From positions 1,021,030 to 1,085,029 of the forward strand of contig JABVXV010000003.1 in the NCBI GenBank assembly GCA_013365325.1: 64,000 nt of DNA, given 5' to 3'. A program made the position numbers and the translations under genes. A model generated the notes under the pieces. It did not search any database, had not been told where the DNA came from, and worked only from the letters and a program-made list of their open reading frames with translations. Numbering within the stretch: the first letter of the stretch is position 1; every line of letters starts with the position of its first letter. Shown one piece after another: positions 16,482 to 28,628 of the stretch. The stretch is from Dipetalonema caudispina. Taxonomy: Eukaryota; Nematoda; Chromadorea; Rhabditida; Onchocercidae.

Positions 16482-18529
16482 CAGAACCATGATTTCTTCT
16501 GATATTGTCTGTGTGGTACTTTTCCATTTTTATCTTTGTTTGACTTTGCAGTTCTAACTTCAACCTTGTTTTTTGTTTTACTGGCTATTTCTACGACCTG
16601 AACTAAACATTTGCTCAAAGTTGTGATTATAACACTATAAAGTGTTCTCTGTTGTTGAATTTTATCTGAATCATATGCTAAACAATACAATTATAGCTGA
16701 CGTTTTTCGTCCGAGCAAAATTTTATAGTTAAAAATGTCAGTTGAGATTTGCATGTTTGATATTTATTGCTGTGCAATCCAGGCGATAATTTTATACATT
16801 TGTGATAGCTATCAATGGAATTCTTTCATTATCTTTCTGTTTTTAAAGCATTTTGTTTTGCTGCTCCTGACATATAAACTGTTCTATTTCGAGACCCCTT
16901 TATCGTCAAAGCTTTTTTTTTTGTTGGCTCTGATCCATCCAAATTTTCAATGTGAGGGTTATTCAAAAAAAATCATTAACTCTCATCTTGACCTTTTCGT
17001 CCTCACGTTGCAGAGAACCACGATGAAGCAGAAATAGGATTGCTTTCTCATTTCTCACGTAAGATCAGAGTTAATGCTAGAGAAAGGAGTGTGAGAAGTA
17101 ATGAAAAATGTTTACAGTAAAGTGATGTTCGGTTTACTTACCACAGAACAGTAAACAGTTAAAATAAGATACGAACTAATGGCTAATAAGTATTAACCTT
17201 ACGTATTTTGAAGGCAAAGTTAGGACATTGTATAACAATGTGATTCATATCGAGAACTGTCTACGCATCTCTTCAGATATAAAAGTGCGAAATCGCAGAG
17301 TACATGGTGTCTCTCGAGGTCTAGCTATTGCGTCGCATTTCGGCCTTTGTAAAAGAGAGATTCAAAGTGGTAACCGTCTGACAATCCAACAAGCTCTTTG
17401 TTCTTGAAGTTATCGATATTTCAGAAGGGCAGGGCACAGCTATCTTAGTCTTAGTGAACGGGGAGAGAAAAGGAGGAAGATGAAGAGGGTAAGCAGTACT
17501 ATTTCTTCTAGAGTTAAGCTCCTTGCACTTTCATACAACCGAGTTTGCCTTTGCCTCTGTATTATTGCATGTCTTGCATTTGCATATTTGCGTGCATCTT
17601 CCTTGTACCCTACAGTAGTGCTGTTTTAGGAAAATCATGTAGTAGTGGGATGGATGGGTGTACCATGACATTTGTATAGGTGGATAGTACAATGTGACAC
17701 TGGGGAAGAGCGGGGACAAGGGTAAAGGAGGATAGACAAGAATGTTGCCATAAAAAAGTGCAAATGTTAGAGAGAGAGAAAGGAGTGTAAGTGAGGAGAG
17801 AAGACCTACCTACCTAGAATTGAATTGTCTGAAGAGTGATGCTGTACACATCTGGCTTTGCACTATTCCTCTTCCTCGGGTGACTCCGCTGACATCTTTC
17901 GGAAGTATTTTCACGAAAGCATTTCATTTTAAAATTCATTTCTATATATCCATCTTTTCACGTGTGTCTGTGTCTGTCTGTGTGTGTGTGTGTCTTCGTT
18001 AGTTACGCCTAAAGTCAATTTTAGAAATTTTTACTTGTTTTTAAGGTACGATAAAAGAATCAGTGGAGTCATAGCATGCATCAGGTTAAGGCCAAAGTGC
18101 CATTAGTTATAGTAATGAATGCTTTGACAGTTGATTAGTAGCTGTAATCTTCACTATTCTGCTGTCAACTAGGAGGTACAATCATTTCGTTATATTCTCT
18201 GGTATTGTTTAACACATAAAGTTGAAAGCTTGTTTTTCTCAATTGTTGCTCCAAATAAAATAAATTAAGGGATCTTAGTCAGCAATTTGTTTCATTTCAT
18301 TCAAAAAAGTCAACTTAAAACTCCCAAATAATGCAAATCCGATCTTTGCAATAAGTCAAAGTATATGTTTTTCTTTTTTGGATTTGAAAATCATCAAATT
18401 TAGGATTGTATTTAAAATGTGCGATGCAAGCGTTTCTCGTAATTGAGTGGACCTGCGCAGCACTCACATCATTATCAGGAATTGTATTATTTTTTGGCAT
18501 GATTCCTTGTGAAATCTTATCTTTTACAG
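16482..18529. other. intergenic and lin-41 5' region
   Basis: Between RtcB and the first supported lin-41 exon. A TATAAAAG sequence occurs near 17279, a strong trans-splice-like acceptor (ATATTTCAG) ends at 17424, and an ATG at 17480 gives three codons before a strong donor (GTAAGC at 17489) in phase 0. The 17480-17488 segment is therefore a plausible first coding exon of lin-41 (inference). A short (TG)n run lies at about 17964-17993. Confidence 0.4.
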
Positions 18530-21500
18530 GGTGGAAGCGGTGACGAGTGGAATTATATTCAGGAATTGAGCAATGTTACTATGAATAGACGCGATGAAGA
18601 TGGTAATCAAGAAGGCAGCGGGCAAATCCCAGTACCATTAACAGCATGCGATCTCAGCACAGCTTCCACTCCTACCACGATTTCATCCTCAGTATCGCTT
18701 CAGGTTACCTTTTTCTCATTCACTGTTATAATTGAAAGGATGCTTCTGGCCTTAATGCATTGTATTTTTGTTGCTGCTGACATGCAATCTCTGCCTAAAT
18801 ATATAAGTTTCACTATATATTTTTTGATGCTTAGTTTTTTTTCTTTATTTTAGTTTTTTTCAACACCCAGTGCAGTAATGGATGAGCCAAAGGAAAGCGG
18901 TCACTGTCATGTCTGCAATAAAATTCAGCCATATTCTACTTTCGTTATGCTGCCATGTAAACACGGGTGAGACAAATTCTTTTAAAAAAATTACTTGAAT
19001 ACATTCGGTCTTTCCTTGTTAAGTCAAATTCGTTTTGTAGAAATCCAACGTGACCATATCCTTGGGCCAGCATATATATATACCAGCCCTATAATTTATA
19101 GGTATTAAGACTGAACACGTAAATTACAAGCACGCTCAGGAAATACGTATTGATGCATACATAATATTTTATCCAAGTGTTTCGCCTTTTTGATTTTAGG
19201 TTAAACCTATTATTTTAGATTAAGCCGTTTAGATTAAGTTTTGTGGGAGAAGTCAGTGTCCTAAAATTGAGTGTCAAATTTGCCTTATAATCCTGAACTT
19301 TTCTAGTTTCTCTTGAATTCTTAAGAAGTAGTTAGCCAACACATGTATCGAATTTTCAGATTCTGCGGTCAATGTGCTTCAATTATCAGTCAAACACAAC
19401 TGTGTCCACTATGCTTGAGTAGTGCAGCAGTTGGAGGACTTCCATCTTCGTTAAGTAGCATCACCGCCAGTTCAAGTTCGCTTTTTCCAGAATCTTCATC
19501 ATCACATTCCGGAGATGTTGCTGCCACAAATCTTTCGCTCGATTCTTCTTTTTCAATATGGGATCCTCTTTCACCGAAATCTCTTATCAAGCATGAATTG
19601 CAACGCTCAGCGGTTTGTTGTTGATTTCACTGACTGAGATAGTTGAAGTAATTCAAAAGACTCGCTAAATTTCTTCAGTTGCATTACTAACGAGTAATTG
19701 AAATGGAAGAAGTGCTACCTGCTAAATTGATGGTCGAAATGTGTTTCTGTTCTAGTCTTCTAAACGGTTTTTCTGACCTATAGTTGGAATATCATTTGGA
19801 GGACTAGAATAGAAACATTTCAAAATTAATTTTTTACATTACTAAGGAACTTGAAACATGCAGCCCGGAGTTTGGTAAAATTGTAAATTTGAATTTTAGA
19901 AATTCTTCATGAAATTCAGCCTGATATGTTTTGAACATTGAATAGAAATGGAAGGCAAGTAGAGTCACATATAGCATTTTTAGTTACAGACATCTGTTCA
20001 TCAACGGACTAAATTGTTCCATTCTTCACAACAATTGTCAGACACTTCAGCAACACATCCACTACTTGATCCATCTGTATTGACCTTCCAAAGTGGTGCT
20101 GCAGCTGCTGCAGGATTATTTTCACTACCTCCCCAATCGCTGGCTACTACCTCAACAATAAACTGGCATACCGTTCCAAATGCTGAAATCCAGCAAACAT
20201 TCAATGTTAAATATCCGAAATGCACTATGTGCGCCGAGGGGAGCAATTTTATGAATTTTAGGATGTTATTCTAGAGGCTGTGTCAGTTTGTAAGCATGTC
20301 AGCTATGATTAGTTTTTGAGTATCGGCCTTATCAATTCACCTGTAGTGAGAATATATTCTCCTCTGACTTTAATATGCTGTTACACAAAGATGCGTAGTA
20401 GTTCTCGACACATAATTTATGAAAATTTATTTGTAAATTTTTTTTGTCAACGAATGTGTTTCGTTTCAGGATAATGCAATAGCAACTGTACGTTGCATGC
20501 AATGTGACGAAACGTTGTGTAGTGAATGCGTTGTTGCACATTATCGCATGCGAGTTACTCGTGAACACAAAGTGGTGCGTATTGAAGCTTTCAAAGGCTT
20601 ACTGCTACCTCAAGTAATATTTGAAGTCATTTTTTAAACTCTTCTCATTATCTGTATATCACGAATCGAAAACCGTATTTGAAAACTGTTTTAGTTTCGT
20701 TTTAAGATTATGAAATCCTCCTTATTGTTTTCGACATATTGGCACTATTAATTCATAAAAGTGAATTTATTGTTAACTAAAAGTTTAAGAGTGAGATATA
20801 TTTCGATTCATCCTGATAAAAGTATTCAATTATAGCTTAATACGGCAAGAGAACCTGTTAAATTCGAGAATTTACTTGAAACAGAAACATGCAACACTCA
20901 TGATTCACCGGTAATTTGTACTTGTGTAACATGTGGAAGTGTGCCACTCTGCAATATATGCATTGCGGACCATTCGAAACATCAACTTGTACCGTACGGT
21001 GAACTGAGAACATCGTTGCTGACGTTGATTGCAAGCTCAAAGCATGACCAGAAAAATTTAGAAGACGCGTTGGAAACTGTACGCCGAATGTTAGAAAGGG
21101 TGGATGCTTCTGTACAGGTCAAGATCATTCGAAATATGAAGGTTTAAATCTAGTAGACTTAAACAAATATGATTTAACTATGAGTGTACACGAGGACTTG
21201 TTTTATGTCAATGAATGCTTGTCATGCCAGCATATGCAACATCACGCAAAAGTAGAGGTATTTCGGAGTAACTGTAATTTAAATTTTCTGGATAGGAAAA
21301 CTCTTCAGTCAGCAATTCGTGAACTGCGATCAGCGATACATTTGCACATCAGTGCGCTGGAAGAACGGAAGCGCGATTTATTGCAGCGCATTGACACTAT
21401 TCGCCAGACTAAGATCAGCACATTGAAAGCCCAGGGAGAACGACTTGGACAGCGTCATATAATTTTAACTGAAGCTCTGAAAGTAGGATTTTTATAACCT

Positions 21501-24500
21501 TTAGTATTCTTTCTTTTTTCCTGGTTTTAGAATGAGATTAAAATAAATGTTATCATATCGCTATGTCTGTCAAGCTAAGTAGACTATTCTTTCTTATGTT
21601 ATTCAAGATGTTCTTGTTTTGAATCTTACTTTTAGATGGTTGATGAAGAAGTGAAGTTGGATTAAATTATTTAATTTATAAATATATTTTATTTCGAATT
21701 TACGCTTCTCTAACTTTTCTAACTGGTAAAAATCAGCGAATCATGAGTCGATAAATCATTATTAGGATTAGATTTTGTTATTTTTCTTCATATCTTTCTA
21801 GGCAGCAGAGATTGTAACGGCGGTCGGTGAAGGAATGGAAATTCAACAACGCAATTCATTTGATGCACTGCTTAGTATTTTGCGGGAACCATGTTTATAT
21901 TTGGTACCAAATGAAACTGATTTGATCAAATTCATACCACCGGACAATACTTTTATTTCGAAGTTCGATTTGTTTTTACTTAAACTTATATTTGGATGGG
22001 TTATTATTAAGAAAAACTTATCTGTCATCCAGAAGTTTGTCGCTCTCCGCAATTTTTCGTTTCGAACTTCTATGACATATTTCATGAGCATAAGTTCCAG
22101 TCATAGATGATTCGGACGAATTCATTTGCTTTAACTAATTTCCAGGTTGCGCTCTTTGGGGGAATTGGAAAGCGGTGCTTGTGCACAAACAACGCATATA
22201 ATTGGTGAAAGATATAGACGTGCCATTCGTGATCGGCTATGTACCATTTTAGTACAAACTCGTGACGCCTGCGGCGATGCTTGTACATCAACAAGCCACC
22301 AGGTGTCTGCTTCGTTGCTTAGCCCCGAGGGTCGTACCCTGGATATACGCATTGCGTAAGTTGTGAATTCGTTTAAATCAATGTCTGTCGGAAAATTGGT
22401 TTTAGGTCATAGAAGGGAGAACTTCGAAATGAAGTCAGCATTAAATATTCGATGTGCATCTGCTTCTCATGTTCTCGTCAAACCATATTACAGTGAGCAG
22501 GATGGAGGTATTTACTCGTTGACTTATTTCCCAACCGATGAAGGCAATCATTTTTTGGATATCAAAATTCGAGGTGTTTCCATTTGGTACGTTCAATCAG
22601 TCATATTTTACGGAAAGCATTCAGTCTTCCTTGCTGAATACAAAAATATTTTCCGGTTTTTCATGGTACCCGAATTAGTATTCTACTTTATAATTGCTAT
22701 AACCGTCTTCAATTTCAGTGGGTGTCCGACGGTAATCTATGCACGAAAAGGTCGAAATTATGGAACAATTGCTCGGACAGGACCATTATTCTCATTCGGT
22801 TCAGAAGGTAGCGCTGATGGACAGTTTTGCCGACCGTGGGGAATTTGTTGCGATAATAAAGGACGCATTGTTGTAGCAGACCGAAGCAACAATCGTGTAC
22901 AGGTAATGAAATTGCAAATTAATAGAACTATCGAAATATCAAGTTTTCGAGGTTTGTAAATAAATGAATAAATAAGATATATAAGATAAATATAAGATAT
23001 ATATATATCTTATATATACTTATTTATTTATTTATTTATTTATCCATTTATATTTGATTTACGACTTCATTTAAGTAAAAAATTCATCCTTTCGTATACG
23101 CGAATATATTTGAAATTCCAGATTTTCGATAAGGAAGGCAACTTTTTACATAAGTTTGGTTCTCCAGGAACTCGTCCAGGACAGTTCGATCGCCCAGCAG
23201 GCATTGCCGTTAATTCCATGGCTGGTTTTTTGAAATTTTTATTTAATATGCTGGTTTTATAACTTTTTTTTATTATTGTAATTCAGAGCTAATTCGTATA
23301 CAGAACATTTTCAAGAGCGGAGATTTGAATAACAGTTATGTTTTTTTCTTAGTACTAGTGATGTCAGTTCTTTATCGACATCGTCAACTGTGCAATTGAT
23401 GTTAATAGTGTGGTAGCTTAGTTTTACCGAAAATGGGAATTCGATTGTCCGATAAATCTTTATAATTTTCTGATAAATGGCATATATGTTTAACTTCTTT
23501 AATTGCTTAAATAAATTTTAGAACGAAATAGTCGTGGCTGACAAGGATAATCATCGCGTGCAAGTATTCAGTGAACGTGGAGATTTTTTGCTGAAATTTG
23601 GTGAACGTGGCCGAACTCCTGGTCTTTTCAATTATCCATGGGGAGTTGCAGTAAATTCATTTAATCAGATTGCGGTTTCGGACACCAGAAATCATCGTGT
23701 GCAGGTCAGTTCGTAAAATTTTAACCAGTTTTTATGTTCTATGGTTATTGTTCATAATATTGCAGATGTTTTCGCCGCAGGGACATTTTATTCGTAAATT
23801 TGGTTTTGACAATTCACTCTACAATTACAAGAATCTGGATTCACCTCGCGGCGTTTGCTATTTACATGATGGCCAGCTAGTTATTACGTATGTTTAGTCA
23901 GCGCGTATCTATAGGCATTATTCATTCATAGCTGAGCTAGCGAATTAAAAGTGCTGTGAGAAGTGGTCTAATTTTTTAGATTTCTTTGGAACATTTATAA
24001 TTAATGATATGTTAGCTTTAGCTACTTGGACTGAGTAAAAAGTATTACATTCTTTTTTAGAAAAAGTATTTTTTTTTTTTAATCTTTCGGTTTTGTTCCT
24101 TAGAATTTTTAGATTTGATTCTTTACTTGTAGTTGAATTCTAGTGACTTCAATAATCATCGCCTTGTGGTGATGTCATCGCGTGGTACAGTCGATATGAA
24201 AATGTATGGCAGTGAAGGTGATAGTGAAGGTTCATTTTGTCGCCCCCAGGGAATAACAACTGATAATGAAGGACATATTCTCGTCTGCGATTCACGCAAT
24301 AATCGAATTCAGGTTAGGTCTTCTCAATCTGATTTGGAGGAACGAGTTTACGGAGTTCTTCAAATTGTTCCTCCTATTTTTAGGTGTTAAGTTTGGATGG
24401 AATGCAGTGCGTTGCATCATTTGGCGGTGCAGTGCCAGGACTTCCACTAGCAGTTGGTGTGGGTAACACTGTCAGTGCAGCAGGAGGAGAAGGTGCTATA

Positions 24501-24683
24501 ACACCACTAGTCAATATATCTGCAACACATACTAGTATAAAAACATCTTCATCTCCTCAACCGTCCACGTCTACAAATGCGCCGCAACATTCAACACTTG
24601 ATCGTCCTACCGACTTATGCGTCTCACCCGATGGCTTAATTTATGTTGTAGATTTTGGTAGCAGCTGTATTCGTGTCTACTAG
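18530..24683 (+). CDS. lin-41: LIN-41/TRIM71, RING-B-box-filamin-NHL protein
   Basis: Heterochronic RNA-binding repressor and probable E3 ligase. Exons: 18530-18703, 18854-18966, 19360-19612, 19990-20238, 20470-20613, 20836-21117, 21309-21482, 21802-21962, 22146-22355, 22494-22586, 22719-22902, 23122-23220, 23522-23704, 23766-23887, 24144-24312, 24384-24683. They sum to 2910 nt (969 residues) in one frame. Seen in order: RING (about 76-114, CHVC...CKHGFCGQC...CPLC), B-box 1 (about 258-296), B-box 2 (about 330-360), a coiled coil ([13 protein letters not shown]), a filamin/Ig fold, and NHL repeats to the end ([57 protein letters not shown]). The full domain order and closely matching text with Caenorhabditis LIN-41 fix the identity. 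The N-terminus is incomplete; an ATG exon at 17480 is a candidate. Two donors (20239, 23221) are not GT. A Gly/Ser/Thr-rich insert precedes the last NHL blade. Confidence 0.95.
19736..19821 (+). ncRNA. pre-miRNA-like hairpin in lin-41 intron 3
   Basis: The arm at 19736-19764 pairs with 19795-19821. It gives about 27 base pairs, including a few G:U pairs, one 2-nt bulge and a loop of about 30 nt. Size and pairing resemble an animal pre-miRNA. The hairpin is in sense orientation within an intron. I do not recognise the mature sequence. It could also be the remnant of a small inverted-repeat element. Confidence 0.35.
20605..20612 (+). promoter_or_regulatory. let-7 seed match in lin-41 coding exon 5
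   Basis: CTACCTCA is a full 8-mer match to the let-7 family seed, in the sense strand of a lin-41 coding exon, just before the donor at 20614. Whether it is used is unknown, and one 8-mer in several kilobases can occur by chance. Confidence 0.25.
22970..23045. repeat. AT-rich inverted and tetranucleotide repeat in lin-41 intron 11
   Basis: A TATATAAGATA-type inverted repeat centred near 23003 is followed directly by a (TATT)n run to about 23042. It can fold into a strong AT hairpin. It lies in the intron between the filamin/NHL junction exon and the next NHL exon. Confidence 0.7.
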
Positions 24684-25038
24684 ACAAGCGTTTCAATCAC
24701 TTCTGAATTTACTCTGTTTTTTGATCGTTAGCTCAAAAATTTTCGACATTTGAAGGACTTGGGAATTCGTCATATTTTCTAGAACATATTAGATTCATCA
24801 GTTCAGTTGCATAATTTTGCTCTACTTGTTTATCTTTGACTGCAAAGTTTTTAAAAATATTTTCTGCCCTCAATCTTTTGATCATTTAAAAGTTTTTTTT
24901 TTTTAATTATTGGAGAAAATCTATGGATACGGTCGCTATAAATACGCGTATTTTAATGTATACAAGTGTATGCGTGTCTCTTTATTTTTCTTCCTCTCCT
25001 TTGTTGTTTGTTTGTTTGTTTTTTCTAGATTTTCACTT

Positions 25039-25045
25039 CTACCTC
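25039..25045 (+). promoter_or_regulatory. let-7 seed match 1, lin-41 3' region
   Basis: CTACCTC, complementary to let-7 nucleotides 2-8, lies 356 bases after the lin-41 stop. Caenorhabditis lin-41 is a classic let-7 target through its 3' UTR. Supplementary pairing to the let-7 3' half looks weak here. Confidence 0.5.
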
Positions 25046-25860
25046 CGGTTTTTCTTTCCCTGCTGAAATAAGTTGTCAGATTGTTATCTTGTGATTTGTT
25101 TTTAATCTAAATCTAACCATTGCTTTTTTAGAATGCTCCTTTTCTCAAATTATTAACTCCCAGGAACATTTGGAAAAATTGCAATTGGATGTATGGTTCG
25201 TTCAGATGATTCTGCTCAAATTGGTATTGAAACGATTACTTGGGCTGGAGCACAGAATTAATCAATAGGTGGTGAGTTATTCCTCTGAGCCATTTCGGAG
25301 TCCATTTTTTTCTTGATAATGCAAGACTATGCTTGATACAAAGTGAACGCCTATTTAGTGAACTGACATTTTTTGAAAACCTCCCTGTGCTAGAAATGTT
25401 TTTTCTGCAAAGGAATTCGTAGCTAAAATTATATTTTTTTGAATTTGCTTTAAAACTACTCCAGTTGCAGTTTTTCGGTGCACTTGCGCTAGAAAACCCT
25501 CTCTCCTCTGTTTTGAAAAATAGTATTCAAAGATATGAATGCATCAGCCTCTCAATGCTAATAGTCCCTGTAAATTTGGTTGCATTCTTGAATCGTTTGA
25601 CATGCGATCATGTTTTAAAATGTGGAAATTGCCTTCTTGACTTTCGTTGATTTGTTAAACTGATAGCAGTGTGGATGCTGTCAAGGGCAAAGGACGTTTG
25701 AGAGAAATGTGACAGTCTGTATGAGTGGAAGGTGTTTTTGGCATAAGTGCATCTTAAATTTTTTAACGTTGGTTTTTGTGAGTTCCCTCAATCTCTACTC
25801 TAATTTTAAACAGCTATATATGAATCTGTTGGGCGTTGATCTGTAGCATAAACTCCAAAT

Positions 25861-26069
25861 GTGTGTATGCGTATATGTGTGTGTGTATGTGCGTGTATGT
25901 GTGTGTGTATGTGTGTGTATGTGTGTGAGTGTGCATGTGTATGTGTATGTGTATGTGTTATGTGTATGTGTATGTGTATGTGTACGTGTACGTGTATGTG
26001 TACGTGTATGTGTATGTGTATGTATATGTGTATGTGTGTGTGTATGTGTGTGTGTGTGTGTGTGTGTGT
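25861..26069. repeat. (TG)n/(TGTA)n microsatellite
   Basis: About 210 bases of TG with interspersed TATG and TACG units. The two forward reading frames across it encode only Cys/Val/Met/Arg low-complexity peptides and are not genes. Confidence 0.95.
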
Positions 26070-26151
26070 TTACCTCATATTTTTGGATCGTTCATGTAAG
26101 ATTTCCTCTCGTCCCTCCTCAATTCATATACTCAATGTATTGCAGTCTACC

Positions 26152-26158
26152 CTACCTC
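26152..26158 (+). promoter_or_regulatory. let-7 seed match 2, lin-41 3' region
   Basis: A second CTACCTC, about 1.47 kb after the lin-41 stop, just beyond the TG repeat. It counts only if the 3' UTR reaches this far, which I could not establish because no clear poly-A signal was identified between the stop and this site. Confidence 0.35.
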
Positions 26159-27524
26159 GCGTAATTGATCACAAAACAAAAAATGGTATTTTTTTTTCTT
26201 TGCTTATATTCTGTGCGATTTTCATGCCCTTTATATATAGCTTAGTGTTGTGTGTATGTGGTACTGTTGACGATTCGAAATTTTTAGATGTTCTTCCATG
26301 AATAGGGATCGGCATTCGTTGAATTTGGGGTAAAAGTTGTGCAGATACTATGGATTCCCAGTTGTTTCTTGTTATCGTAGGTCACCCGTCATTTAGGAAG
26401 TAAGTAATGTGGGCAAGATAGGAGACCGTTTTTAGATCTGTTCATTTAATTCTAGCGAGGAGTATCAAAACAGCCTCTGTTTTCTTTTATCCAATTGAAT
26501 TAGTATGGATTTGGTTAGGATACAAATAGGAATTCATTCTTTCTGCCGAATTTAAATGGTTAAATAATTTGATTATCGCCCACGTCAATATAGTTATCAT
26601 TACTGATAAGCCAGCTGAGATTCTTCTATTGTCCATCTCCTTATCTTTCCCCTTGTTTCTCTTTCTCCCTGTTGCCTTCTTCTTGATTTTATTGTTATTT
26701 ATATTGTATAAATCTTCATTTCAAATCACAGAATTAGAATGGTTCACGATAAATAGATTCTTCTGTTATTTGCGGAGAACTTTGAAAGTATTTGCGAGTT
26801 CTACCTTTATTCGTTATTCGGTAATCAAATAGTTCGCTTTTCTTGTTTGTTCGTTTGCTTGTTTGTTTCCACAGAATTGTATTTTGTTAAAAAACTTTAA
26901 TACTAAAACCTTTCAAAATTTCTTTCTCTCTGATCATGTTGTTTGTTACCTTATTATTATCTTAACTGCGGTCAAAAGATGCCATCAAGTTATCGCGGGC
27001 AAGAACTATCTCTTCATTTCTGAAATGTTACATTTAAATAGTTCATTATTTCTTTTATGTTGCAAAGAAAGTTTTTTTGTTCAATTTATATACTTATTTC
27101 ACTTTCTGATCATGCTAACGGCCTTGCTGTTAACCGTTGCATTTTCCCTCTCATCTTTCCAATAAGGATGATCTTATTTTGTGAAGGGATTTTACTGCAT
27201 GAGTTTGCTTACCGTTTAAAAAAAATCATTTTATTAGATCTTGAAATGAGTCAAAAAAATGGAAATTTCGATTGATTTTTTCTGCAGATAGATTTTAGGC
27301 TTTGATTAGTTTAATAATAGTGACATTGTCTAATTTCTGATTCGCCTCTGGAATTTTCTCAAAATTTCAAGACTCGGTGCTTGAACAAAACATTAATTTA
27401 TGAGATGTCTGGTAATTTACGATTTCCTTTGAGTCGAGTTCTAGGTTTTTGATTTCAGTAATTTTAAATATATATAAAGAACTTCATTATTTCGGTACCC
27501 TTGGCAATCCGTTTATTGTTCCAA

Positions 27525-27531
27525 CTACCTC
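27525..27531 (+). promoter_or_regulatory. let-7 seed match 3, lin-41 3' region
   Basis: A third CTACCTC, about 2.8 kb after the lin-41 stop. It is the least certain of the three because of the distance. Confidence 0.2.
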
Positions 27532-28553
27532 TGCAAATTGCACTCTGTTCCAACTCTTCACCTCAAAATCTTGGTGACGAACTCATGTAACGAGCTCTTC
27601 ACTTGAGAGAATTTGCAATACTAGTTAAGGAAACGTTTAAGCGCTTCCATATCTTTGTTGCTTCTTCATTTAACTTTCTGCAAGATATGCTATATGTTTT
27701 TATCTTGACCTATAGTGACATCAGATCACATCATCTATTGTCATTTATCACCTATACATATTTTAGGGCGGGTGCAATTCATAAGTGCCGAGATGACTAA
27801 ATACTGTCATTCGGATTTATGTAAATTGTTCCACGGGTTATTATTATCCAGTCTGTTCGTTCGATTAAATTTAGATCATTCCAAGAAAGCAAACAAAGCT
27901 TTGATCTCTGCAGCTAAATTGCTGATTTTGGACTGATTACGATCCTGTTCAAGCACAATGCTCGATTAAGGCTTTACTCCGTCTTGGCGTTATATAATCG
28001 ATTAATAGGTGGGATTTGAAATTTTGATACCAGAATTGATAATAAAAAAGCATAGCATGGCAAAATGAATACGTTTTGATATCTGAACTGAGTGGAAAGA
28101 AGTCCGTGTCCCACACTTGTTCCAGGAGGGAGTCGCAGCTAGGCGAATATTTTACTGCTTAAAAAGTAGAATAATTCGAGATTTCCAAAATCCTGATGTC
28201 TCCTGGTACTCGCTTAACAGTGGCGCTAATTTCTTACAAAATATAAAAGTTGTAAACTTCCCCGGATCTATAAGATATTCGTAACATTTTCCTATGCGTC
28301 TTTTTCTTGTTGCTGCTGAAAAATGGAAAAACTTTCGTTGGACAATTATCAGTCTGCCAAGTTAAGCTTTGCGTATTTTGAATTTCCCGATCACTTCATG
28401 TCCGCAAATTGTACATCATTATGTTCAAAAAGGCTGTACTTTTTTTACAGCCATAATTGTAATGTTTGGAATCGACAGGATGGCAAGGGTATGTCAACGA
28501 ATTGTTCCTTACATTCACGCATTTCTCTGGAAGACTTAGAATACTCCCATTGC

Positions 28554-28556
<3 letters not shown>

Positions 28557-28584
<28 letters not shown>

Positions 28585-28628
28585 GATATATATAGATATA
28601 GATAGATAGATATATAGATATAGATATA
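28557..28628. repeat. (TA)n/(GATA)n microsatellite
   Basis: An alternating TA run passes into TATAGA and GATA units. This is simple-sequence DNA in the gene-poor stretch. Confidence 0.95.

Noticed and set aside
22378..22493. Open frame just before the filamin exon of lin-41
   Set aside because: Acceptors here either break phase or add a stretch absent from relatives. The acceptor at 22493 gives exact filamin-domain length, so this is intron.
25859..26301. Two overlapping forward reading frames of 101 and 146 codons
   Set aside because: They translate the (TG)n repeat into Cys/Val/Met/Arg strings and only then run into unrelated sequence, so this is an artefact of the microsatellite.
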